From NCBI GenBank assembly GCA_015063745.1, contig SVTO01000023.1, positions 1-39,756 on the forward strand: DNA of 39,756 nucleotides, in the 5' to 3' direction. Both the position numbers and the translations under genes were made by a program. The notes under the pieces are model-generated. The model saw only the letters and a program-made list of their open reading frames with translations, was not told the origin of the DNA and ran no database searches. How positions within the stretch are numbered: position 1 is the first letter of the stretch; every line of letters begins with the position of its first letter. The DNA comes from Oscillospiraceae bacterium (GTDB taxonomy: Bacteria > Bacillota > Clostridia > Oscillospirales > CAG-272). Positions 32,830 through 39,756 of the stretch are shown here, piece by piece.

Positions 32830-35637
32830 TTATTCAAAACTTATGCTTGTGAAGTATACATCCTTATCGCTTGCATAAACGATGCAGTCGATTACGTTAT
32901 TCTGTATAGAACCGCCTCTGGGAGAGCTGATGCTGAAGGATTCTGCGGTAAATTCACCCAGTTCCTTGATTGCGGTGAGCACCCAGTTGTTTTCACTTTC
33001 GAAGTATACGTTAATCTTATCCGTATCGCATACGATCAGATACAGCGTACCGTCCGTGGTTTCCGCCATTCTTACAGCGGCATTTTCGGATACACCGTCA
33101 AGTACAATTTCTTCCGTGGAAACAACGGTGGTTCCTTCCAGAACAGCGTGATACCGCTTGAAGGTTTCCGTCTTCAGTTCCGCATTGCCGAGGCCATCCA
33201 TGTCATCCAGGTCCACATGATGGTAAGTGTAGATCACGTGCAGTTTTCCTTCGGAATCCAGATAGGCATCCCCGTAGTCAGCCATATTCACGGTGGACCA
33301 GATGCCTTGGGCACCCTGTGCCGTGTAGGGAGCCTGAATTTCAATGATTTCGGGAGAAGCGTTCTTGTTCAGATTGGCCGGATGGATCAGAACAATGGAA
33401 TCCTTGATGGTGTTGGTGCGTCCGACGTATTCCACACCGTCGATATAACGGGGATAGGCAATCTTGGAAGCCACAACATAAGCGCCGCCGGCACCGTCGG
33501 AGAAGGTGTACAAATTGGTGTAATAACCGTCCAATTTGTTGGAGAGGATCATCTTGGCTCTCTTGGAGAAGGAAGCATCTTCCGTCTTGATGGTGTTGGT
33601 AAGCATACGGAAATGATCCAGATTCCAGCCGTTGCCGGTACCGTTGTAGGAAATCACGAAAGTCTTGCCGGATTCCGCATCGGTTACTGCATCGACCTGC
33701 TGGAGCAGGGTAGAATCAGATGCATTGACGTTTAAAGTGACAGCTTGTTCCGTAACCGAGTCATCGGCGGGGTTTACGATATACATAATATCCCCTGTGG
33801 GCGGGAATACGTAAATCTTACCGTCGGACAGCATACACATGTTCAGGAATTCTTCATTGTCCCCCACAAAAACACCATCGTACAGTACAGTAGACTTTCC
33901 GTTTGCATCTGTCTTGGTGATGCAGAAGTGCAGGTTGCTGTAATAGGGATCGTAGTATTTGTGATCATATTTGTATACAAAAGCAGAGTAGGTACCGTTT
34001 TCGGTATGGATTACCTGATTCTGGTGAGCAGAATAATAGGGCGGGAAGTATCTTGTTTCATTGTTAACCAAACCAAAGGTACCCAGCATATCTACTTCTT
34101 CGGTCATGGAGAAATCATCAAGAGAAAGACGGAATGTAAAGGCTTTGGCTCCGCCGGTCTCACGATTACCATATACAAAGAAGGCGATGGTATTATCCAG
34201 CGTGGAACCTCCGCGGGGTTCGCTGAGGGAAATTGACCGGCAACCTACATCTTCGAAAGTCTTTTCCGATACCATTGTCCAACTCTTGCCAAGGGCATCA
34301 TCCGCCTTGAACACACGAATGGACATAGGAACAAAAGGATTGCCGCCATTATACGTAAGTGCTTCCATCATATACAATGTTCCGTCAAGACTCTGGGCAA
34401 GCATAAACTTGGAGTTGTCCGGATCGGCATATGACGGAATCTGTTCGATTTTTTCGCTGTAGATGCACTCCATACCGTCGAAAATAACGTGACGATACTG
34501 CAGCTCAGGATCCAGATCCGGGAAATTACCGGTAATGTCATACAAATAGAACATGTAAATAATATGCAGATAACCGTCCGCGTCAATGAATACATGGCCG
34601 CTCTGTTCATGAGTTACTTCGGACCAGATACCTTCGCGAGCTTTTTCACGATAGGGTTCCTGAACAACTTTATATTCAATGTTTTCCGCAGAAGTAAGAT
34701 CCGGAATATGGAACAGGTAGAAAGTATCATGAGCATATTTGCCGTTAATGGAACCTTCATAAGAACCTTCATAACCTACTTCATCTGCTATCAAAGACAA
34801 ATTAACACCGGTACGGCCCATTACATAGGCACCACCGTTTCCATCCGGCAGGGGATAGAGATAATTTACACGTCCGAGGATATCAGGGAATATCTGGTGA
34901 ATACTGGTTGTTGTCCATTCCTTGGTTTCCATATCAAAGGTAAACCACTCCAGAACGTACTCGTTGGTTTCATAGCAGCTGACATAGAACTGATACAGCT
35001 TACGGTTCGCAAAATCGAACATGGTCTGGGAATAACTGGGGGAGTACGTGTACTTCTTTTCATCGGATTTTGAAGAGAATACAGCATCGGCACGGTGAAT
35101 TTCCACTTCATCGGTTTCCGCATCGAAAATATAGGTACGCAGATCCACCGTGGAACCGACAGTACCGATCACATCACCGTTGGCATCCTGACCGATGTTG
35201 AGCTGCATGGTGGAAGCATCGCTCTTGTATTCATCGTAATACAGAAGAGTTACGTTTTCCTCATTGTCCACTTTTACAAAGTAGAATTCGGAATTGCCGT
35301 GGTAAGTGTCATTGAAGAACTTGGCCACCACTGCATAGGTTGCTCTTTCGGTATGTACCACACGCATCTGATGACCACCGTGACAAACGTTATAGGCGCT
35401 GGCACCACCGGTGGATAAAGCCATTTCATTTGCCGCAAGAATGCTTCCCGCATCTGCCACAGTAATCGTATGGCCGGAGGGGGTCAGTACGGGTGCGGGT
35501 GCTTCGGTTTCGGCGGATTCGGTTTCCGTCAGCTCGGTCTCGGGGATTTCGGTAGTGTCAGTTTCATCATTGACAGCAGTATTACAGCCGGTAAGGAGAA
35601 GAATACCGGTCAGCAATAACAGAAATAGTTTTTTCAT
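32830..35637 (-). CDS. Large lipoprotein with two homologous halves (paralogue 1)
   Basis: A 935-residue exported lipoprotein: signal peptide MKKLFLLLLTGILLLTGC with a lipobox LLTGC and lipidated Cys18, then an acidic Thr/Glu/Pro-rich linker (about 25-52, ETELTETESAETEAPAP). The rest is beta-rich with many short repeats of the type DGNGGAYV, DADGYLHIIY and SDGKIYVFPP, as in beta-propellers. The two halves match each other: GGHQMRVVHTERATYAVV near residue 89 against SAHQNQVIHTENGTYSAFV near 535. Likewise GIWSEVTHEQSGHVFIDADG matches GIWSTVNMADYGDAYLDSEG, and SLSEPRGGST matches SISSPRGGSI. Each half is therefore about 445 residues. No enzyme motif is recognised. It starts behind GGAGG. It is a close tandem paralogue of the next upstream gene. 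It probably faces the outside of the cell membrane; binding of polymers or sensing is speculative. Confidence 0.85.
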   Translation of the reverse strand: MKKLFLLLLTGILLLTGCNTAVNDETDTTEIPETELTETESAETEAPAPVLTPSGHTITVADAGSILAANEMALSTGGASAYNVCHGGHQMRVVHTERATYAVVAKFFNDTYHGNSEFYFVKVDNEENVTLLYYDEYKSDASTMQLNIGQDANGDVIGTVGSTVDLRTYIFDAETDEVEIHRADAVFSSKSDEKKYTYSPSYSQTMFDFANRKLYQFYVSCYETNEYVLEWFTFDMETKEWTTTSIHQIFPDILGRVNYLYPLPDGNGGAYVMGRTGVNLSLIADEVGYEGSYEGSINGKYAHDTFYLFHIPDLTSAENIEYKVVQEPYREKAREGIWSEVTHEQSGHVFIDADGYLHIIYMFYLYDITGNFPDLDPELQYRHVIFDGMECIYSEKIEQIPSYADPDNSKFMLAQSLDGTLYMMEALTYNGGNPFVPMSIRVFKADDALGKSWTMVSEKTFEDVGCRSISLSEPRGGSTLDNTIAFFVYGNRETGGAKAFTFRLSLDDFSMTEEVDMLGTFGLVNNETRYFPPYYSAHQNQVIHTENGTYSAFVYKYDHKYYDPYYSNLHFCITKTDANGKSTVLYDGVFVGDNEEFLNMCMLSDGKIYVFPPTGDIMYIVNPADDSVTEQAVTLNVNASDSTLLQQVDAVTDAESGKTFVISYNGTGNGWNLDHFRMLTNTIKTEDASFSKRAKMILSNKLDGYYTNLYTFSDGAGGAYVVASKIAYPRYIDGVEYVGRTNTIKDSIVLIHPANLNKNASPEIIEIQAPYTAQGAQGIWSTVNMADYGDAYLDSEGKLHVIYTYHHVDLDDMDGLGNAELKTETFKRYHAVLEGTTVVSTEEIVLDGVSENAAVRMAETTDGTLYLIVCDTDKINVYFESENNWVLTAIKELGEFTAESFSISSPRGGSIQNNVIDCIVYASDKDVYFTSISFE

Positions 35638-35686
35638 TAAAAATCCTCCAGGCGTTATATATGGCAGCTTAATTACTGTTGGTGTA

Positions 35687-35715
35687 AGTATAACAAATAG
35701 ATAGAAATATTACAA
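35687..35715 (-). promoter_or_regulatory. Promoter of lipoprotein paralogue 1
   Basis: On the minus strand TTGTAA (35715-35710), a 17-base spacer and an extended -10 TGTTATACT (35695-35687). The paralogue therefore has its own promoter behind a terminator. Confidence 0.65.
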
Positions 35716-35755
35716 TTGGCAAAACAACTAAATATTTTTTTGCTTTTTGTGCAAC

Positions 35756-35800
35756 ATGAAAAGCCGGAAATACCCCAATGAAGGCATCCCCGGCCTTTTC
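35756..35800 (-). terminator. Terminator of lipoprotein paralogue 2
   Basis: On the minus strand GAAAAGGCCGG (35800 downward) pairs with CCGGCTTTTC (ending near 35756) with a bulge, the interior forming a second helix GGATGCC/GGGGTAT-like. It starts a few bases behind the stop. Confidence 0.65.
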
Positions 35801-35804
35801 GGAA

Positions 35805-38609
35805 TTATTCAAAAGTTACGTTTGTGAAGTATACATCCTTATCGCTTGCATATACGATGCAGTCGATTACATTATTCTGTACGGAACCGCTTCTGGGGGA
35901 ACTGATGCTGAAGGATGTTGCGGTGAATTCGCCAAGATCCTTGATCTGTGTCAGTGCCCATCCATCTTCGGTTTCGAAGTATACGTTAATCTTCGCACCT
36001 TCTTCACCTGTGTTGCATACCAGCAGATACAGCGTTCCGTCGGTGGTTTCCGCCATTCTCAGAGAAGCTGTTTCATTCAATCCCTCGATTGCCAGTTCTT
36101 CATTGGAAATCAGCTCACTGCCGCTGTAGACTGCATGATAACGCTTGAAGGTATTTGCCTTCAGTTCTGCATTACCGGGTCTGTCCATGTCATCCATATC
36201 CATATGGTAGTAGCTGTAGATTACATGCAGCTTACCTTCGGAATCCATGTAGGCGTCACCTTCGTCGGCCATATTTACTACGGACCAGATACCTTCCGCT
36301 GCCTGTTCTGCATAGGGAGCCTGAATATCAATCGGTTCAAGTGCACAGTTCTTATTCAGATTGTCAATGTAAATAAGGGCAATAGAGTCTTTAACATTGT
36401 CAGTACGGCCGAGGAAATTCAGTCCTTCCACATAATTGGGGTCAACCTGTCTGGTGGCAACTGCATATGCGCCTTCATTTCCGTCCGGGAAGAAATAGAA
36501 GTTGGTGTAGAATCCACCCACGTTGTCGGACATAAACATCTTTGCTCTCTTGGCAAAAGTAAGGTCTTCGGTATTCATGGATTTAGCATCCATACGGATA
36601 GATGCAGGAAGCCAACTATCTTTCCAATTCCAGCTCAATCCATTACCGGTAATGATAATTGCATAATCTTTTTCCTTAATGGGGTCGGTTACAATATTGA
36701 TCTGCTGCATCAACATATCGGTAGCAGGAGCCAAGCCAACTTCATGTTCGGTTACCGTATCCGTTGCGGGATCAACAACATACATATATTCGCCTGTGGG
36801 CGGGCAAACATAAATCTTGCCATCCGACAGCATCTGCATATTCAGGAATTCTTCATAGTCGCCAAGGAACATACCGTTGTACAGTACGGTAGATTTGCCC
36901 TCTGCATCGGTCTTGGTAATGCAGAAATGCAGCTCGCAGAAAAAGGGATCGTAGTATTCGTAACCGTATTTATATACGAAAGCTGCGTAGGTACCGTTTT
37001 CAGTATGGATTACCTGATTCTGGTGAGCGGAATAATAAGGATAGAAGTGCAGATATTCGTCAATCGTCAGATCGAATCTTCCCAGAGTATCAACGGGTTC
37101 GGTTATACTGTAATCTTCCAGTGACAGTTTGCAAATATAAGCATGGTAAGGGGTATTATGCGTATAGAAGAACAGACTGATGGTGTTATCCTGTGTGGAA
37201 CCATTGCGTACATTACTTACAGAACCGGACCAGAGTTCCAGATCTTCATAGATATGGGTAGCTTGCAGTGTCCAGGACGTACCAAGTGCATCGTTTGCTT
37301 TGTAGATCTCGATAGTTCCGGGCATGCTTTCCTGTCTGAAAAGGATCATATACAGCGTACCGTCTGTTGCCTGTGTAAGCATGGGTTTAAGCGCCCCATT
37401 GGAATCATTAAGCTGTACATCCAGTTTTTCATTGTAAACACTTTCCATACCTTTAAAGATGGCATGACGATGATGCAGTTCAGGATCCAGATCCGGGAAA
37501 TTGCCGGAAACATCTAACAGGTTGAACTGATAAATAATATGCAGATAACCGTCTGCATCCATGAATACATGGCCGTTATTTTCGTGGCTTACATTGGACC
37601 AGATTCCTTCAAAGGCTCTGGATCTGTCAGGTTCCTGTACAACTTTATATTCAATGTTTTCGGCAGAGGTAAGATCCGGAATATGGAAAAGATACATCGT
37701 ATCGTGGGCGTACTTGCCGCTGAGAGAACCTTCATATCCCACTTCATCTGCCAACAGTGTCATATCTACACCGGTACGGCCTGTTACATAAGCACCGCCG
37801 TTTCCGTCAGCAATAGGATAGATGTAATTGACACGTCCGAGAATATCGGGGAATGTCTGACAGATGCTGGTGGTTGTCCACTCCTTGGTTTCCAGATCAA
37901 AGGTAAACCATTCCAGCGCATATTCGTTTGTTTCATAGCAGCTGACATAGAACTGATACAGCTTCCGATTTGCAAAGTCGAACATGGTCTGGGAATAACC
38001 GGGAGAATACACGTACTGTTTCTCATCAGATTTGGAGGAGAATACCGGCTCAGCACGGTAAATTTCCACTTCGTCCGTTTCCGCATCAAAAATGTAGGTA
38101 CGCAGCTCTGTGCCGCAGCCAACGGTACCAATAACGTCGCCGTTGATATCCTGACCGATGTTGAGCTGCATGGTGGAAGCTTCGCTAGGATATTCATCGT
38201 AGTAAATGAGCGAGACGTTTTCTTCGTTATCGACCTTCACAAAGTAAAATTCAGAATTGCCGTGGTAACTGTCGTTGAAATACTTGACTACGATTGCGTA
38301 GGTACCTCTTTCCGTATGTACCACACGCATCTGATGACCGCCATGTACGGCATAATAGGGTCTGGAATCTTTAAGTCCCAGAGACATTTCGTTGGCTTTC
38401 AGAATGCTTTCTACATCCTCTACGGAAATCGTATGGGCGGAGGGGGTAAGCACGGGGGCAGGGGCTTCGGTTTCGGCGGATTCGGTTTCCGTCAGCTCGG
38501 TCTCGGGAACTGCCGATGTATCGGTTTCATCGGTTACGGGAGAGCCGCATCCGGCAAAGAGTAATGCGCCCGTAAGAAGCACGGTGAGAAGTTTTGCGTG
38601 TTTTTTCAT
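35805..38609 (-). CDS. Large lipoprotein with two homologous halves (paralogue 2)
   Basis: A 934-residue lipoprotein with signal peptide and lipobox MKKHAKLLTVLLTGALLFAG followed by the lipidated Cys21. Its acidic linker DETDTSAVPETELTETESAE is nearly the same as in paralogue 1, and the DNA of this part is almost identical. The domain order is the same: GGHQMRVVHTERGTYAIVVK in the first half, SAHQNQVIHTENGTYAAFVY in the second, ending NNVIDCIVYASDKDVYFTNV. Long stretches are identical with paralogue 1 (for example HGNSEFYFVKVDNEENV and SQTMFDFANRKLYQFYVSCY), while the segment around residues 390-480 and the middle of half two have diverged. It starts behind GGAGG (38618-38622). Recent tandem duplication explains the pair; function is unknown. 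Confidence 0.85.
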   Translation of the reverse strand: MKKHAKLLTVLLTGALLFAGCGSPVTDETDTSAVPETELTETESAETEAPAPVLTPSAHTISVEDVESILKANEMSLGLKDSRPYYAVHGGHQMRVVHTERGTYAIVVKYFNDSYHGNSEFYFVKVDNEENVSLIYYDEYPSEASTMQLNIGQDINGDVIGTVGCGTELRTYIFDAETDEVEIYRAEPVFSSKSDEKQYVYSPGYSQTMFDFANRKLYQFYVSCYETNEYALEWFTFDLETKEWTTTSICQTFPDILGRVNYIYPIADGNGGAYVTGRTGVDMTLLADEVGYEGSLSGKYAHDTMYLFHIPDLTSAENIEYKVVQEPDRSRAFEGIWSNVSHENNGHVFMDADGYLHIIYQFNLLDVSGNFPDLDPELHHRHAIFKGMESVYNEKLDVQLNDSNGALKPMLTQATDGTLYMILFRQESMPGTIEIYKANDALGTSWTLQATHIYEDLELWSGSVSNVRNGSTQDNTISLFFYTHNTPYHAYICKLSLEDYSITEPVDTLGRFDLTIDEYLHFYPYYSAHQNQVIHTENGTYAAFVYKYGYEYYDPFFCELHFCITKTDAEGKSTVLYNGMFLGDYEEFLNMQMLSDGKIYVCPPTGEYMYVVDPATDTVTEHEVGLAPATDMLMQQINIVTDPIKEKDYAIIITGNGLSWNWKDSWLPASIRMDAKSMNTEDLTFAKRAKMFMSDNVGGFYTNFYFFPDGNEGAYAVATRQVDPNYVEGLNFLGRTDNVKDSIALIYIDNLNKNCALEPIDIQAPYAEQAAEGIWSVVNMADEGDAYMDSEGKLHVIYSYYHMDMDDMDRPGNAELKANTFKRYHAVYSGSELISNEELAIEGLNETASLRMAETTDGTLYLLVCNTGEEGAKINVYFETEDGWALTQIKDLGEFTATSFSISSPRSGSVQNNVIDCIVYASDKDVYFTNVTFE

Positions 38610-38644
38610 GGGACAAACCTCCGTATTATATAATGTACGATTTC

Positions 38645-38653
38645 ATTATAACA
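38645..38653 (-). promoter_or_regulatory. Extended -10 promoter of lipoprotein paralogue 2
   Basis: TGTTATAAT on the minus strand (38653-38645), 36 bases before the start codon. The -35 position reads TATATT, weak, as allowed with an extended -10. Confidence 0.65.
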
Positions 38654-38670
38654 TAGTGCCGTGAAAAAAT

Positions 38671-38826
38671 ATAGGATTTTTATGACCATTTTTTCATATC
38701 CATCTTTTGCCTGAAAAAACAAAAAAATCGGGAAATTCCTGCAAAATCCCCGATTTTTTACGGATTGTTGTCGAAAAAAACAGTATTTTCAAAAGAAAAC
38801 GATAGGACTTTTATGACATTTTTTCA
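38671..38826 (+). repeat. Two direct copies of a 25-26-bp AT-rich motif
   Basis: 38671-38696 begins ATAGGATTTTTATGACCATT and 38802-38826 begins ATAGGACTTTTATGACATTT; both end TTTTCA. They differ by one substitution and one deleted base and flank the terminator at 38722-38759. The rest of 38610-38840 holds only that terminator and the promoter. Confidence 0.6.
38722..38759 (-). terminator. Terminator of the glycyl-radical activase gene
   Basis: AAAAAATCGGG (38722-38732) pairs with CCCGATTTTTT (38749-38759), with an inner GGAA/TTCC-like loop region. On the minus strand it ends in a T run, about 80 bases behind the activase stop. Confidence 0.75.
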
Positions 38827-38840
38827 AAAAAACGTGAACT

Positions 38841-39743
38841 TCAGGAAACGATAACGTCCTTATCGCATTTTGCGCCGATATAGTCACGGATTTCCTGCAT
38901 TTTTTCCTTGGAGGGCGGTTCGGTTGTAAAATCGTTCACTTTGTCGAACCGTTCCAGCTTGCCGGTACCCAGAGCGTGATAGGGCTCCAGATCCACCCGG
39001 AACACAGCAGATGTTTCGTTGGCCAGCGCCGCAATGGCATCGTAGTGCGCTTCGTTATCGTTCACACCGGGAATGATGGGACAGCGGAGAACGATGGGTG
39101 TACCGTTGTCACTTGCGGTGCGGAGATTGCGAAGGATCGGCTCAAAGGGAACGCCGGTGATCTCTCTGTATGCGTTTTCCCCCGTCACCTTGTAGTCGAA
39201 CAGCAGCAGATCCAGATAGGGAAGTACGGAGGTGAACACCTCATGGGAAGCAAAGCCGGAGGTTTCCATGGCCGTGTGCAGTCCTTTTTCCTTAGCGGCT
39301 TCCAGAAGCGCCTTGGTAAACGTATGCTGGAACAGAGGCTCCCCGCCGGAAACGGTCATGCCGCCGCCGCTTTTTTCATAGAACGCCTTGTCCGCCATAA
39401 CCTTTGTAATGACTTCCTCTACCGTGTATTCCTTGCCGATCAACTCCAGTGCACCGGTACAGCACCGATCCAGACACTTGCCGCAGACGGTACAGTCCCC
39501 GCGGAGATAGAGATGTCCTTTGTCATCGGTAACGGTATGACAGCCCTTTTCGCAGATGAGGCAGCCGCCGCAGCCGATGCATTTCCGTGCGGTATAGGCA
39601 ACTTCGGGACGGATCTCCAGCCCTTCCGGATTGTGGCACCAGGGACAGCGGAGGGGACAGCCCTTCAGAAATACCGTTGTACGGATACCGGGGCCGTCGT
39701 GGAGGGAGAACTTCTGTATATTGAAAACAATACCTTTTTCCAT
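38841..39743 (-). CDS. Glycyl-radical enzyme activating enzyme (radical SAM, PflA/HypD-activase type)
   Basis: A 300-residue radical SAM activase that makes the glycyl radical on a partner enzyme. The SAM cluster motif CPLRCPWC (Cys29, Cys33, Cys36) follows SLHDGPGIRTTVFLKG. A ferredoxin-type insert with two further 4Fe-4S motifs follows: CIGCGGCLICEKGC (from Cys55) and CTVCGKCLDRCC (from Cys84). Further markers are GGGMTVSGGEPLFQ for SAM binding, METSGF and LLLFDYKV. The double-ferredoxin insert separates it from NrdG and from classical PflA and points to activases of dehydratase- or lyase-type glycyl-radical enzymes (glycerol, hydroxyproline, choline or aryl acid group). The partner is not in the window and is probably encoded just upstream, beyond the right edge. 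The ATG at 39743 has only 13 bases of upstream sequence. Confidence 0.93.
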   Translation of the reverse strand: MEKGIVFNIQKFSLHDGPGIRTTVFLKGCPLRCPWCHNPEGLEIRPEVAYTARKCIGCGGCLICEKGCHTVTDDKGHLYLRGDCTVCGKCLDRCCTGALELIGKEYTVEEVITKVMADKAFYEKSGGGMTVSGGEPLFQHTFTKALLEAAKEKGLHTAMETSGFASHEVFTSVLPYLDLLLFDYKVTGENAYREITGVPFEPILRNLRTASDNGTPIVLRCPIIPGVNDNEAHYDAIAALANETSAVFRVDLEPYHALGTGKLERFDKVNDFTTEPPSKEKMQEIRDYIGAKCDKDVIVS

Positions 39744-39756
39744 AGTAAAAATTCCT

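Noticed and set aside
38841-39743. NrdG, the activase of the nrdD product
   Set aside because: NrdG is about half this size and lacks the two ferredoxin motifs seen here.

Overview
The window is chromosomal DNA of an anaerobic, low-to-mid GC Firmicute, most likely a spore-forming member of the Clostridia (Oscillospirales or Ruminococcaceae-like). I infer this from the oxygen-sensitive class III ribonucleotide reductase, a glycyl-radical activase, a clostridial-type fab/acc operon using FabK, a meso-diaminopimelate dehydrogenase, LtaS-type teichoic acid chemistry, dipicolinate synthase DpaAB, AGGAGG ribosome binding sites and consensus sigma-A promoters. No rRNA, tRNA, CRISPR array, insertion sequence or prophage was seen. 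The organism name cannot be read from the sequence.

Layout. 1-3.5 kb: the tail of an unidentified gene, a small membrane protein, a membrane-anchored EIIA-Glc-like domain protein and an LtaS-family phosphoglycerol transferase. 3.7-6.1 kb: nrdD behind a perfect sigma-A promoter with NrdR-box-like palindromes. 6.2-7.3 kb: a gene-free, roughly 1 kb foldback element with inverted arrays of about 60-bp repeats, a 38-bp perfect inner inverted repeat and a diverged inner repeat family. 7.3-13.3 kb: a secreted Ig-like protein, divergent from a PAS/winged-helix regulator and a TIM-barrel glycosidase-like protein. 13.4-17.6 kb: ddh, an XRE/TPR regulator and a two-gene sugar catabolism operon (Gfo/Idh/MocA dehydrogenase plus xylose-isomerase-like epimerase).

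17.8-27.4 kb (minus strand): a compact fatty acid operon acpP-fabK-fabD-fabG-fabF-accB-fabZ-accC-accD-accA followed by an acyl-CoA synthetase. It makes malonyl-CoA (AccABCD), moves malonyl to ACP (FabD) and runs the elongation cycle (FabF, FabG, FabZ, FabK). fabH is not in the operon. Its promoter carries four GGAAC motifs spaced exactly 11 bp apart, an unassigned operator.

27.6-32.8 kb (plus strand): a YbaK-type tRNA deacylase, a zinc-ribbon membrane protein, a FliB-like protein, dpaA-dpaB (spore dipicolinate) behind a sporulation-like promoter, a CapA-family protein lacking every expected metal-binding motif, and a DUF1540 protein. 32.8-38.6 kb (minus strand): two tandem paralogous lipoproteins of about 935 residues, each itself an internal duplication. 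38.8-39.7 kb: a glycyl-radical enzyme activase, whose substrate enzyme is probably just beyond the right edge.

The most novel-looking signals are the foldback element, the 11-bp-phased operator of the fatty acid operon, the membrane-tethered EIIA, the dead CapA-like protein and the doubly duplicated lipoproteins.
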